From assembly GCA_023397655.1 (NCBI GenBank), contig JAEWTW010000052.1, positions 1 to 64,000 of the forward strand: a stretch of 64,000 bases of DNA. The letters are read 5' to 3'. The position numbers and the translations under genes are program-made. Below, piece by piece: positions 8,128 through 16,174 of the stretch. The stretch's first letter is position 1. Every line of letters starts with the position of its first letter. The stretch comes from Bacillota bacterium. GTDB lineage: Bacteria; Bacillota; Clostridia; Christensenellales; SZUA-584. The notes beneath the pieces were generated by a model. The model did no database searches and was not told where the DNA came from. It saw only the letters and a program-made list of their open reading frames with translations.

Positions 8128-8508
8128 ATGGCAAAATATGTGGACGGGTTTGTGCTTGTGGTGCCTAAAAGCAAAGCTGAGGAATACAAGAAAATGGCAG
8201 AAATCGGCCGTGATGCGTGGATGAAGTATGGTGCGCTTGAATACTATGAATGTCGTGGGGATGACCTTATCCCACAGGAAACGGGCGGTGAGAAAGCACG
8301 TGCATTTACTGAGATGGCCGGAGCAACAAGTGATGATACCGTTTGGTTTTCTTTTATAGTCTTCAACTCCAAAGAGCATCGAGATGAGGTCAACGCTAAA
8401 GTAATGGAAGAAATGAATAACCAGATGGAAGAATATATAGACATGTCGATGCCTTTTGACATGAAGCAATTGGCTTATGGCGGTTTTCAAGTTGAGGTGG
8501 AAGGCTAA
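8128..8508 (+). CDS. DUF1428 family protein (YbaA-like)
   Basis: A 126-residue protein matching the DUF1428 ferredoxin-like fold. It starts YVDGFVLVVPKSKAEEYKKMA, has the conserved GALEYYECRGDD and a terminal MPFDMKQLAYGGFQV. This resembles the dimeric alpha/beta-barrel family typified by E. coli YbaA, of unknown biochemical function. An AAAGAGGG-like site precedes the ATG, and a clear terminator follows. The only plus-strand gene in this neighbourhood. Confidence 0.85.
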   Translation: MAKYVDGFVLVVPKSKAEEYKKMAEIGRDAWMKYGALEYYECRGDDLIPQETGGEKARAFTEMAGATSDDTVWFSFIVFNSKEHRDEVNAKVMEEMNNQMEEYIDMSMPFDMKQLAYGGFQVEVEG

Positions 8509-8530
8509 AGACAAGATGTAAGAAGTCATG

Positions 8531-8560
8531 AAGCCGCTCTCAGAAATGGGGGCGGCTTTT
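8531..8560 (+). terminator. Terminator of the DUF1428 gene
   Basis: AAGCCGC (8531-8537) pairs with GCGGCTT (8552-8558), followed by T-rich sequence on the plus strand, 23 bases after the stop. Confidence 0.8.
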
Positions 8561-8616
8561 ATTAATTAAGCAGTGAAATGATTATTAACTTGTATGAGAC
8601 ACTGAAAAAATACAAC

Positions 8617-8643
8617 AAAAAACGCCCGCTTTGATAACGGGCG
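8617..8643 (-). terminator. Terminator of the diguanylate cyclase gene
   Basis: CGCCCG (8623-8628) pairs with CGGGCG (8638-8643); a T6 run follows on the minus strand. It lies 47 bases past the GGDEF gene stop. Confidence 0.8.
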
Positions 8644-8689
8644 CATTGTTTGTGATATATTGATTGTGTGGTATCCGGCAATGCAGCTG

Positions 8690-9730
8690 TCAGCTTGCCT
8701 TCGGCCCCTTCTTCTCGCGCTTGCTCTGCGCCAGCCGCCTGTCGGCCAGCTCAATGATCTCACCCGGCTCACGGCACTCGGAGCGGCGCACGGCGGAGCG
8801 GCTCACGGTGGCCTTGGTACCGGCCAGCGTTTCCTTCACCGCTTTGTCCAGCCGCTCAATGATGGACTCGGCGTTCTCCGGCGCGGCGTCCGTCAGCAGT
8901 ATCAGGAACTCGTCGTCGCCCGAGCGTATCGCGTAATCAGTGGCGCGTATGTTCCGGCGTATGCAGTCGGCGATATCCTGCAGCAGGCTGTCGCCAAAGG
9001 CGCGCCCGTGTTCGTTATTCAGCTTCTTCAGCTTGTCCACATCCAGCATCAGCACCATGTAATCGTGGTTGCTGCTCTTATAGATCTCCTCACTGAGCGC
9101 CGTCACCTGCCCCACCGCACGGCGGCCCAACATGCCTGTCAGCTCGTCCGTCATGGTGTTGCCCAGCAACTCGTGCGCCATCCGTTCATAGCGCCGAATC
9201 AGCAGCAGCATAAAGAATGTCACGAGCACCAGCGTGACGGCGTAGCCCGCCGCGGCGTTCACGGTCAGCACCATGTCAGCCGTCCCCCAGGACGTATAGA
9301 CGGTGTTCGCCGCCAGCACCACCAATAGCGTGATGTAAGACCCCAGCAGCACGTCGCGCCGTCTCTTGTAATGGGACAGCAATACCACCATGATAAACAC
9401 AACGGACAGATAGGGCGTGCTGCCCAGCAGGCCATTGAATGTGAACCAGTTGACAGGCGTATACACAAAACAGAAAAATATTGTGGGGATCATGCAGGCG
9501 GTGTCTTCGGACACCAGCCCTGCGTGCTTCATCGGCAGTACCAGCGCAATGCAAGCCAGCGCTCCGATATAGATAAACATCGGCAGATGCTGCTCCGTGG
9601 CTGCCGTTACCGCAATGCCCACCGCACAGCAGATCACGCTGGCAATCAGCAGGCTTTTGCGGAAAACCGCACGCATCGTATCGTAATGACGCTGTTTGTA
9701 CAGTTCTATCAGACGGGTTCCATTTTCCAT
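8690..9730 (-). CDS. Membrane diguanylate cyclase (GGDEF domain)
   Basis: A 346-residue protein. Several hydrophobic helices occupy about residues 25-175 and a GGDEF domain the rest. The signature reads SGDDEF (about 270-275), with the second Gly replaced by Asp. NTMTDELTGMLGRRA marks the domain start and MVLMLDVDKLKKLN the metal-binding strand. It probably makes cyclic di-GMP, but the changed signature may lower activity. The start at 9730 is chosen because AGGAGG precedes it by 7 bases. No EAL partner is seen in the window. Confidence 0.88.
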   Translation of the reverse strand: MENGTRLIELYKQRHYDTMRAVFRKSLLIASVICCAVGIAVTAATEQHLPMFIYIGALACIALVLPMKHAGLVSEDTACMIPTIFFCFVYTPVNWFTFNGLLGSTPYLSVVFIMVVLLSHYKRRRDVLLGSYITLLVVLAANTVYTSWGTADMVLTVNAAAGYAVTLVLVTFFMLLLIRRYERMAHELLGNTMTDELTGMLGRRAVGQVTALSEEIYKSSNHDYMVLMLDVDKLKKLNNEHGRAFGDSLLQDIADCIRRNIRATDYAIRSGDDEFLILLTDAAPENAESIIERLDKAVKETLAGTKATVSRSAVRRSECREPGEIIELADRRLAQSKREKKGPKAS

Positions 9731-9756
9731 TTCATCGCCTCCTGACATGTATATCG

Positions 9757-10227
9757 TCAGGAGTCAAGGAAATGTTTAACAGTATTTTGATCAATTCCAG
9801 TCTTTTTTGCAACTTCTTCCACGGACATGCCGCTAAAATGCAGGCGCTTGCAGAAAGCCGGTATGCTTTCGCCCAGCTCCACGAGGTTGCCTTCCGGGTC
9901 GAAAAAGCGCAGCGTGCGCTGTCCCCAGTTCTCCTCGATCACGCCGTGCGCCAGCATCACACCCGCCGCGGTCACACGGGCGGCCTGCGCGTCGAAATCC
10001 TCCGTCTCGAAGCAAAGCTCCAGCGCGGCGTTTTCCGTGCCGTCCGCATGGGCCAGGGCTTTAATCACCGAGTGCCCTTCCGACGGCCGCCAGACGGTTA
10101 GCCCGCATTCGAACTGCACGCAGCTTCCGAAGTCGTACAACACCTTTTGCTCCATCACGTTCTCGTAAAAGCGGCGCATCAAATCAAAGTGCCCGGTCAC
10201 CAGCACCGCCGATGAATATGAGATCAT
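9757..10227 (-). CDS. VOC/glyoxalase-like protein with helical tail
   Basis: A 156-residue protein of the vicinal oxygen chelate superfamily. It begins SSAVLVTGHFDLMRRFYENVMEQKVLYDFG. The second half has ALELCFETEDFDAQ and RFFDPEGNLVELGE with the usual metal-binding Glu. After about residue 133 there is an extra MSVEEVAKKTGIDQNTVKHFLDS, which reads like a helix-turn-helix, unusual for this fold. AGGAGG precedes the ATG. Substrate unknown (bleomycin-resistance/glyoxalase relatives). Downstream of yfcE on the same strand. Confidence 0.8.
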   Translation of the reverse strand: MISYSSAVLVTGHFDLMRRFYENVMEQKVLYDFGSCVQFECGLTVWRPSEGHSVIKALAHADGTENAALELCFETEDFDAQAARVTAAGVMLAHGVIEENWGQRTLRFFDPEGNLVELGESIPAFCKRLHFSGMSVEEVAKKTGIDQNTVKHFLDS

Positions 10228-10239
10228 AGTCTCCTCCTG

Positions 10240-10713
10240 TTACAGCCGCACGGACGTTGTGCGGAAAATGCCCTTATCGAGCGTCAGCAGCCCCACCGAG
10301 GGGCGAAGGTTCCGGGGTTCGCCCAGGCTGCCGGGATTGAAAAGCAGTATATTATCGTAAAATTCTTCGGCGGGCAGGTGTGTGTGGCCGAACAGCGCCA
10401 CATTGGCCTCCCGCTCCAGCGCGTATAACCCAAGATTCAGCAGCGACGACTTCACGTTCTGCCGGTGGCCGTGCGTCATCAGCACCCGCACGCCCTCAAA
10501 CGTCAGCAGCAGCTCCGTCTCCGCGTCGGACGCGATGTCGCAGTTGCCGCGCACCGCGTACACCGGCTTTTTGGTGATGCCGCGGATCACGTCCGCGTCA
10601 CGGCTGTTGTCCCCGAGGTGCAGTATCATATCCACGTCGTCAAAGCGTTTGACGGCCATTGCGATGCGCGCCTTGTGGCCGTGCGTGTCCGCCATCACCA
10701 GCGCCTTGATCAT
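10240..10713 (-). CDS. YfcE-type metallophosphoesterase
   Basis: A 157-residue calcineurin-like phosphodiesterase. The dinuclear metal motifs are all present: D-x-H (MADTHGH, residues 8-11), GD (LHLGDNSRD), GNCD, and LMTHGHR followed by ALFGHTH. The family hydrolyses phosphodiesters, with in vivo substrates mostly unknown. The ATG overlaps the rdgB stop by 4 bases, extending the gerMN-rph-rdgB-yfcE chain, a common Firmicute arrangement. Confidence 0.9.
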   Translation of the reverse strand: MIKALVMADTHGHKARIAMAVKRFDDVDMILHLGDNSRDADVIRGITKKPVYAVRGNCDIASDAETELLLTFEGVRVLMTHGHRQNVKSSLLNLGLYALEREANVALFGHTHLPAEEFYDNILLFNPGSLGEPRNLRPSVGLLTLDKGIFRTTSVRL

Positions 10714-11288
10714 ACGGAGAGCTTGTCCCGCAGCGCCTCAAAGGCGCGCGCTCTGTGCGACAGCGAGTATTTCAATTCCGCCGGTATCTCGGCGAAGGTT
10801 TGTCCCAATTCCGGTACATAAAAAAGCGGGTCGTAGCCAAAGCCGCCGCCGCCCGCCGGTGCCAGCGTGATCACGCCGTTCACCTCGCCGTAAGCCGTGG
10901 TCACGGTGTCCCCCGACACCAGCGCCACCACCGATACGAACTTGGCGCGCCGGTCCGTGATGCCCTCCATCGCGGTGAGCAGCTTGACGTTATTCGCCTC
11001 GTCCGTCGCGTCCTCGCCCGCATACCGCGCGGAATACACGCCGGGCGCACCGCCCAACGCCTCCACGCACAGGCCGGAGTCGTCCGCCAGCGCGTCGCAG
11101 CCCGCGGCTTCCGCCGCCTCGCGGGCCTTCTTCACCGCATTGGCTTCGAAGGTATCTCCATCCTCCACCGTATGCAAATCGAGCCCGATGTCCTTGAGCG
11201 ACACCAGCTCGTCGTAGAAACCGCCCATGATGGCTTTAAGCTCCAACACCTTGCCCGCGTTGTTGGTCGCGATCAGCAGCCGCTTCAT
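10710..11288 (-). CDS. rdgB: XTP/dITP diphosphatase
   Basis: A 192-residue house-cleaning enzyme that hydrolyses ITP, dITP and XTP to monophosphates. It begins LLIATNNAGKVLELKAI and contains the catalytic stretch ALADDSGLCVEALGGAPGVYSARYAG (about 65-90) and the C-terminal GGGFGYDPLFYVPELGQTFAE with LSHRARA. Overlaps rph by 4 bases upstream and yfcE by 4 bases downstream, so the three are translationally coupled. Confidence 0.95.
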   Translation of the reverse strand: MKRLLIATNNAGKVLELKAIMGGFYDELVSLKDIGLDLHTVEDGDTFEANAVKKAREAAEAAGCDALADDSGLCVEALGGAPGVYSARYAGEDATDEANNVKLLTAMEGITDRRAKFVSVVALVSGDTVTTAYGEVNGVITLAPAGGGGFGYDPLFYVPELGQTFAEIPAELKYSLSHRARAFEALRDKLSV

Positions 11289-11995
11289 GTCAGCGCCGCC
11301 TCCTGTATCTTCTGAATCTCACCCGCACCCGCCGCCGCGTAGGCCATCAGCGCCGCAAACTCGTCCGGCGTCATCGGGCGCTTCTCGCCTGTGCCCTGCA
11401 CCTCGATGATGCCGCCGCTGTGCGACAGCACCACGTTGATGTCCGCTTCCGCGCGGCTGTCCTCGGTATATTTTAAGTCCAGCAACGGCTTTCCGTCCAC
11501 GATGCCGCAGCTCACCGCCGCCACGCCGTCCGTCAGCAGCGGCTTTGCCAGCAAGCCTTCCGCCTTCATGCGCGCCTCGCATTCGCGCAGCGCCACGTAC
11601 GCGCCGGTGATGCCCGCCGTCCGCGTGCCGCCGTCCGCGTCGATCACGTCGCAGTCCACCGTCACCGTGTAGCCGGGTATCGCTTCCAGATTACAGACGC
11701 ATCTCAGCGCCCGGCCGATCAGCCGCCCGATCTCAGTGCTGCGCCCATCGGGGCGCTTGCTTTCCCGGACTTTTCGCTGCGGGGTGCTGGCAGGCAGCAT
11801 GGCGTATTCCGCCGTCAGCCAGCCCCGGCTGGTATTCTCCAGAAACGGCGGCACGCCGGCCTGGAACATCGCGGTGCAGAGCACCCGCGTCTGCCCCCAT
11901 GAGACCAGCGCGCTGCCATGTGCATTCTTTAAAAACGATTTCTCGATACGGATGGGCCGAAGCGCATTCGCCGCCCTTCCGTCTTCCCTCTTCAT
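11285..11995 (-). CDS. rph: Ribonuclease PH
   Basis: A phosphorolytic 3'-exoribonuclease that trims tRNA 3' ends; about 236 residues. It shows the N-terminal RPIRIEKSFLKNAHGSALVSWGQTRVLC, the RNA- and phosphate-binding SKRPDGRSTEIGRLIGRALR, and DVIDADGGTRTAGITGAYVAL. The Met at 11995 is preferred over 12007, which abuts the only purine-rich site. Between GerMN lipoprotein and rdgB in one run. Confidence 0.94.
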   Translation of the reverse strand: MKREDGRAANALRPIRIEKSFLKNAHGSALVSWGQTRVLCTAMFQAGVPPFLENTSRGWLTAEYAMLPASTPQRKVRESKRPDGRSTEIGRLIGRALRCVCNLEAIPGYTVTVDCDVIDADGGTRTAGITGAYVALRECEARMKAEGLLAKPLLTDGVAAVSCGIVDGKPLLDLKYTEDSRAEADINVVLSHSGGIIEVQGTGEKRPMTPDEFAALMAYAAAGAGEIQKIQEAALT

Positions 11996-12010
11996 TCGCA
12001 AAAGCATCCT

Positions 12011-12973
12011 TTACTGCATGATATTGATATAGTCGGGAGTGGCCATCGTCGCTTCCGCAGCGCCGCCGAATTCCTTCCCTTCCACCAGTATACGCACTTC
12101 CTCAATATTGTCAAATTGCATGAGCGTTAGCGTGATGCACCGCGTGAGCGCTTTTTGCGCCTGCACGTTGTCGGCGATCGACTTGAACTCCTTGGAGAAG
12201 TCCACCGTGGCCAGCCCATCGTCGTTCACATCCACGCCCAGCAGCGCCGTGTCATCCGGGAACAGGCTCTTGAGTCCGCCCTCGCCTGGCCCTTTGACGA
12301 GCTCGCTCATCGCCGCGAACGCGTCCGCCTGCCCGCCCACATACGTGGTCACCGGCACGATGATGGTGCCCGACTCATTGGTGAAGTAGAGCATCAGCCG
12401 CGAAGCGTTCTCCTGATCGTCCTGCGACAGCGTGGTCACCACGTTGAGGTCAAACGTGCCGAACGGCTGGCTGATCACCGTACCTCCGGGCAGCTCCTCG
12501 TCGCAGCCCTCCTGCTTGATGACGACGGAATCGATGGTCGGGAACTCGGTCAGCGTGTTGACGACGGCCACCACCTTGTTAAGCTCATCCACCGGGTTAT
12601 CCGCCGATATCGCGCCCTCGCTGAACTTGATCGTCGCCACGCCCTCCTTGATGGACAGGCTGAGTTCCGTACCCTCCGCCAGCACCGGGTTGAGCCCCAG
12701 ATACTCCATGTCCGCGTCGGCGTCCGGATTGGCGACCAGCTGACTGACCGCGGACGCGCCGATGCCTTCCACCCAGGGTATCTGCTTCATCACCGGCACG
12801 ACATACCCGTTGTCATCCTCCAGATACAGCATTGTATTTCTCAGGCCCGGGTCGTCCGAAATATTGACCGCAGGTATCTCTTCATATGGCTCCTCCTGAC
12901 CCTTGTCGCCGCATCCTGTCACCATGAACAGCAAAAAAATGGCGAGAAGCGCCGCAATCATCCTTCTATGCAT
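12011..12973 (-). CDS. gerM: GerMN-domain lipoprotein (GerM-like)
   Basis: A 320-residue exported lipoprotein. A signal peptide ends in the lipobox MVTGC with Cys21. Two GerMN repeats follow (about 50-180 and 185-310), each with the pattern LYFxDEDG...VPVTTYV/VMKQIP, a 'sum over levels' segment and DFSKEF. In B. subtilis, GerM is a sigma-E-dependent lipoprotein of the engulfing mother-cell membrane needed for the SpoIIIAG channel. A sporulation role is likely here. First gene of the gerMN-rph-rdgB-yfcE run. Confidence 0.88.
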   Translation of the reverse strand: MHRRMIAALLAIFLLFMVTGCGDKGQEEPYEEIPAVNISDDPGLRNTMLYLEDDNGYVVPVMKQIPWVEGIGASAVSQLVANPDADADMEYLGLNPVLAEGTELSLSIKEGVATIKFSEGAISADNPVDELNKVVAVVNTLTEFPTIDSVVIKQEGCDEELPGGTVISQPFGTFDLNVVTTLSQDDQENASRLMLYFTNESGTIIVPVTTYVGGQADAFAAMSELVKGPGEGGLKSLFPDDTALLGVDVNDDGLATVDFSKEFKSIADNVQAQKALTRCITLTLMQFDNIEEVRILVEGKEFGGAAEATMATPDYINIMQ

Positions 12974-13053
12974 AAACTATTCCTCCCCGTATGCGCTTTT
13001 TATAAATATATTAGGGGTATGAATCGTATATGATTTCGACAATAAAATTGTTG

Positions 13054-13082
13054 TTGACATACCTAGAATATCTATGTATCAT
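13054..13082 (+). promoter_or_regulatory. padR promoter with overlapping dyad operator
   Basis: TTGACA (13054-13059), a 17-base spacer and TATCAT (13077-13082) form a near-consensus promoter. ACATA (13057-13061) and TATGT (13073-13077) form a dyad spanning the -35 to -10 region. PadR proteins usually bind dyads with ATGT/ACAT arms over their own promoter, so autorepression is likely. Confidence 0.75.
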
Positions 13083-13121
13083 GATGCCTAGATAATCAAG
13101 GTAATGGAGGTGGTATTATCC

Positions 13122-13463
13122 ATGGTTAAAATAAGCAAAGGCCTGATGGCCGGGTCCACGGGGCTGATGGTGCTGCACCTGATCGCCGAGCGGGACATGT
13201 ACGGCTACGAGATCGTGCGTGAGCTGGAGCAGCGGTCAGACAGCGTGTTCACGCTCAAGGAGGGCACGCTCTACCCCGTGCTGCACGGGCTGGAAAACGC
13301 CGGGCTGGTGCAGTCGTACATGCAGACGGCGGATAGCGGCAAGCCCCGCAAGTATTACCGCGTAACCAAAGCAGGCAAAGCGGCGCTGGCGGACAGAAAG
13401 ACGGAGTGGGCGGTATTCTCCAAAAGCGTCAGCCGCGTGATCGGAGGGCTGTGTCATGAGTAG
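13122..13463 (+). CDS. PadR family transcriptional regulator
   Basis: A 113-residue winged-helix regulator. It has the family core LMVLHLIAERDMYGYEIVRELEQRS, FTLKEGTLYPVLHGLENAGLV and RKYYRVTKAGKAALADRK. The Met at 13122 is chosen because GGAGGTGG lies 8 bases upstream. It begins an operon whose next gene overlaps by 8 bases. It probably represses its own promoter and so the two SEDS-like genes behind it. Inducer unknown; some relatives sense cell-envelope stress or aromatic compounds. Confidence 0.92.
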   Translation: MVKISKGLMAGSTGLMVLHLIAERDMYGYEIVRELEQRSDSVFTLKEGTLYPVLHGLENAGLVQSYMQTADSGKPRKYYRVTKAGKAALADRKTEWAVFSKSVSRVIGGLCHE

Positions 13464-14787
13464 CCGCGAGGAATATCTGGGCAGCGTATGCCGCGAGGTG
13501 CACTTCCATGCCGCGCGCCGATACGTGAGGCAGGAGCTATCGGACCACATCGACGACAAGAGGACATACCTGGAGCAAACCGGCGCTGCCGATGCCGAGG
13601 CGGAAGCCGTGAACGCGATGGGCGACCCCGTGCAGACAGGGCGCGCGCTCAACGCCATCCACCGGCCGCGCATGGAGTGGGGCATCGTCGCCTGCGTGCT
13701 GGCGCTCACCATCGTCGGCGCTGCGCTGTCGTTTATCGGCATGTTTGAGCTGAACATTGACGGCAGCATTTCATATTATGCCGGCTTCCGCGTTGAATGG
13801 GCGATACTGGCTGTCGGCCTGGCCGCAATGGCGCTGCTGATGTTTGCGGACTACCGCTGGATCGTCCGGCTGCGTTACGTATGCTTCGGCGCGGGGCTCG
13901 CATGCATTGCCGCTTTTTTCGTCTATACGCTGCTGTATCCCCGAATCGATTTTTGGGCGCCGGGCTTGCTTAACACAGGCTCCGAGTCCACTGTCTTCAA
14001 TGTGATACTCGGCGGTATAACGCTCAAGAAGATTGCGACAGCTGTTTCGTCAGTCCTGTTTGTTCTCGGAACTGCTGGTTTGGCTTATAGCCGCAAACGC
14101 TGGAGCGCGGGAGACATGGCGCTGTTCCTGGGCTGCATCGCCGCTTCCTCCTGTGCCGTCGGCATATTCTACAGTCAGTTTGCGCTGATGGTCGCCGTCG
14201 CCGGGCTGGTTATCCTGTTGGCATCGCTGGCCCGCAGCCCTTTGAGCCAAGCACAAAAGTGGCAGCGCGCCGCCATCAGCATCGTAGCCGTTGCCGTGCC
14301 TCTGACGCTGTGCATGCTGTACTTATCGCCGCAGCCCGCAACCGAGAGCCGGGACGTTTTCAGCATGTTATTTCCCGGTGCGGTGATCGACCATGCGTCC
14401 GTCGAATATCAGCTCTTTACTCAGCCGGGTGGCACGGACAGCGCTGCCGTTTCCGCATTCAAGACCTACGGCTGGCTGCTCAGCCTCGTCGCGGCTTTGG
14501 TCTTCCTCTTTATGCTGGCGCTGCTGGTGCACCGCAGCCTCAAGGTGGAGGACGCTCTGGGCAGAACGCTGATGCTGGGCATCTGCGCCATATTCGGTGT
14601 GCGGTGCCTGCTCTTCATCCTCAGTATACTGGGCGTTACAGGCAGCCTGACAACTTCCGGGATACCGTTCATCAGCGACGGCATGTCGCTTTATCTGTTC
14701 AGCTCGCTGCTCATCGGCCTGTTCCTCTCCGTCTGGCGGCACAGCGCGCTGGTGAGCAGACAGGAGGCCGAAGCACAGGTGGCTTAG
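13456..14787 (+). CDS. HAAS/SEDS-like (FtsW/RodA-type) membrane protein, copy 1
   Basis: A 443-residue protein. Residues 1-70 form a soluble permease-prefix (HAAS-like) domain with RRYVRQELSDHIDDKR and a later AVNAMGDPVQTGRALNAIHRP. About ten membrane helices follow. The C-terminal third aligns by eye with SEDS glycosyltransferases. GGTDSAAVSAFKTYGW stands where RodA/FtsW have HTDFIFAVIAEELGF, keeping the critical Asp. GIPFISDG replaces the usual PFISYG. Overlaps padR by 8 bases. A divergent SEDS protein, perhaps a modified peptidoglycan polymerase or a non-catalytic relative. Confidence 0.75.
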   Translation: MSSREEYLGSVCREVHFHAARRYVRQELSDHIDDKRTYLEQTGAADAEAEAVNAMGDPVQTGRALNAIHRPRMEWGIVACVLALTIVGAALSFIGMFELNIDGSISYYAGFRVEWAILAVGLAAMALLMFADYRWIVRLRYVCFGAGLACIAAFFVYTLLYPRIDFWAPGLLNTGSESTVFNVILGGITLKKIATAVSSVLFVLGTAGLAYSRKRWSAGDMALFLGCIAASSCAVGIFYSQFALMVAVAGLVILLASLARSPLSQAQKWQRAAISIVAVAVPLTLCMLYLSPQPATESRDVFSMLFPGAVIDHASVEYQLFTQPGGTDSAAVSAFKTYGWLLSLVAALVFLFMLALLVHRSLKVEDALGRTLMLGICAIFGVRCLLFILSILGVTGSLTTSGIPFISDGMSLYLFSSLLIGLFLSVWRHSALVSRQEAEAQVA

Positions 14788-14830
14788 CCGTAAGCCGCCG
14801 TAGACATTTTGCAACTTGTCAGGAGGTATC

Positions 14831-16174
14831 ATGAGCAACAGGAGTTACTATCTGGACGAGGTATGCCGCGAGGTACGCTTTCGCGCGGCGCGCAGGTACG
14901 TGAAGCAGGAGCTGTCCGCTCATATCGACGACAGGAAGGCGCAGCTGGAAGCCAACGGAACAGCGGACGCCGAATCGGAAGCCGTGAGAGCCATGGGCGA
15001 CCCCGTTGAGACGGGACAAGCTCTGAACGCCATTCACAGGCCGCGCGTGGAATGGGGCGTGATCGCGTGCGTGCTGGCGCTCACTGTGGCAGGGGTCACC
15101 GCGCTGTTTGCGGGCACCACCTTCAGCACCCATGAAGAGAACCGCGTCATGCTGTTCTGGTCCAACCTGTCGTGGCAGTCCATGGTCTACTGTCTCGCTG
15201 TGATGGCAGGGCTGATGTTCGTCGATTATTCCTGGATCAAAAAGCTGCGCCATGCCAGCTTTGGCTTGGGGCTGGCTTACATCGCTGTCTATATCGGCAT
15301 GTACCTGGTCTTCGAGTTGGATTTCGTGATGTATGAGCTTGGCTGGCTGGGGCAAACCGCCGTCACCGTGGTGCCCTGCCTGCTCTTTCTGACGGGCATG
15401 GCCGGGGTTTTGCAGCACCGCAGCCGCTGGGGCTTGTGGGAAACGGCGCTTGTGCTGGCTATGTGCGCCGTCTCCGTGCTGGCTGTGGGCGTGCTGTCCC
15501 GCGTATATGCGTTGCTGCTGTCCGCCATATATCTTGCCATGGCCGCAATCGCGCTGTCGCGCAGCCCCCTGAACAGACTGTCACAGCTCTGGCGCTTTGC
15601 CGCGATACTGGGCGTGCTCGCGGCTGCGGTCATCATCGGCAAATCAATGCAGCCCTATTATCTGTCGTTCGGGGACAATTGGGGAGATGCGCATGAGGTC
15701 AAAAGCATGCTGGCAAACGCCCAATTCGTCGGCTCGTCACCCGTGTATCAGAGATCCGGGACATGGGGTCTGTCCGCCAGCACCACCGGTTACATACTCA
15801 CAGCGGCAATCGGCGCTTACGGCTGGCTGTTCGGTATCGGCGTGATCGCGTTATTCGCCGCACTACTGACATTAATGGTAATCCGCAGCCTGAGGACGCC
15901 GCACTTCCTCGGCAGGCTGCTGTCCTTCGGCATCTGCGCCTATTTCGGCGCCCGGTTCGTGCTGTTCGTGCTGGCCAATTTGGGTCTGATCGACGGCATA
16001 TCCGTCACCCTGCCGTTCATCAGCTACGGCCTGTTCAACCTGCTCACGGATTGCGCCCTCGTCGGCGTGTTTCTCTCCGTGTGGCGGCGCAGCTCGTTCA
16101 TGCCGCGCGATGCGGCTCCGGCTGCCGCCGCTTCACCGGTGAATGGCGTCTCTCCGGCACCACCCATTCAATAA
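14831..16174 (+). CDS. HAAS/SEDS-like membrane protein, copy 2
   Basis: A 447-residue paralogue of the preceding gene. The prefix domain is nearly repeated (CREVRFRAARRYVKQELSAHIDDRKAQLE) and the topology is the same. The C-terminus has LPFISYG as in true SEDS proteins. However, the segment aligned with HTDFIF reads STTGYILTAAIGAYGW, so the critical Asp is a Gly. The two copies have thus lost different conserved residues. AGGAGG lies 4 bases before the ATG at 14831. Its last 77 bases overlap the convergent Na/Pi cotransporter gene. Confidence 0.75.
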   Translation: MSNRSYYLDEVCREVRFRAARRYVKQELSAHIDDRKAQLEANGTADAESEAVRAMGDPVETGQALNAIHRPRVEWGVIACVLALTVAGVTALFAGTTFSTHEENRVMLFWSNLSWQSMVYCLAVMAGLMFVDYSWIKKLRHASFGLGLAYIAVYIGMYLVFELDFVMYELGWLGQTAVTVVPCLLFLTGMAGVLQHRSRWGLWETALVLAMCAVSVLAVGVLSRVYALLLSAIYLAMAAIALSRSPLNRLSQLWRFAAILGVLAAAVIIGKSMQPYYLSFGDNWGDAHEVKSMLANAQFVGSSPVYQRSGTWGLSASTTGYILTAAIGAYGWLFGIGVIALFAALLTLMVIRSLRTPHFLGRLLSFGICAYFGARFVLFVLANLGLIDGISVTLPFISYGLFNLLTDCALVGVFLSVWRRSSFMPRDAAPAAAASPVNGVSPAPPIQ

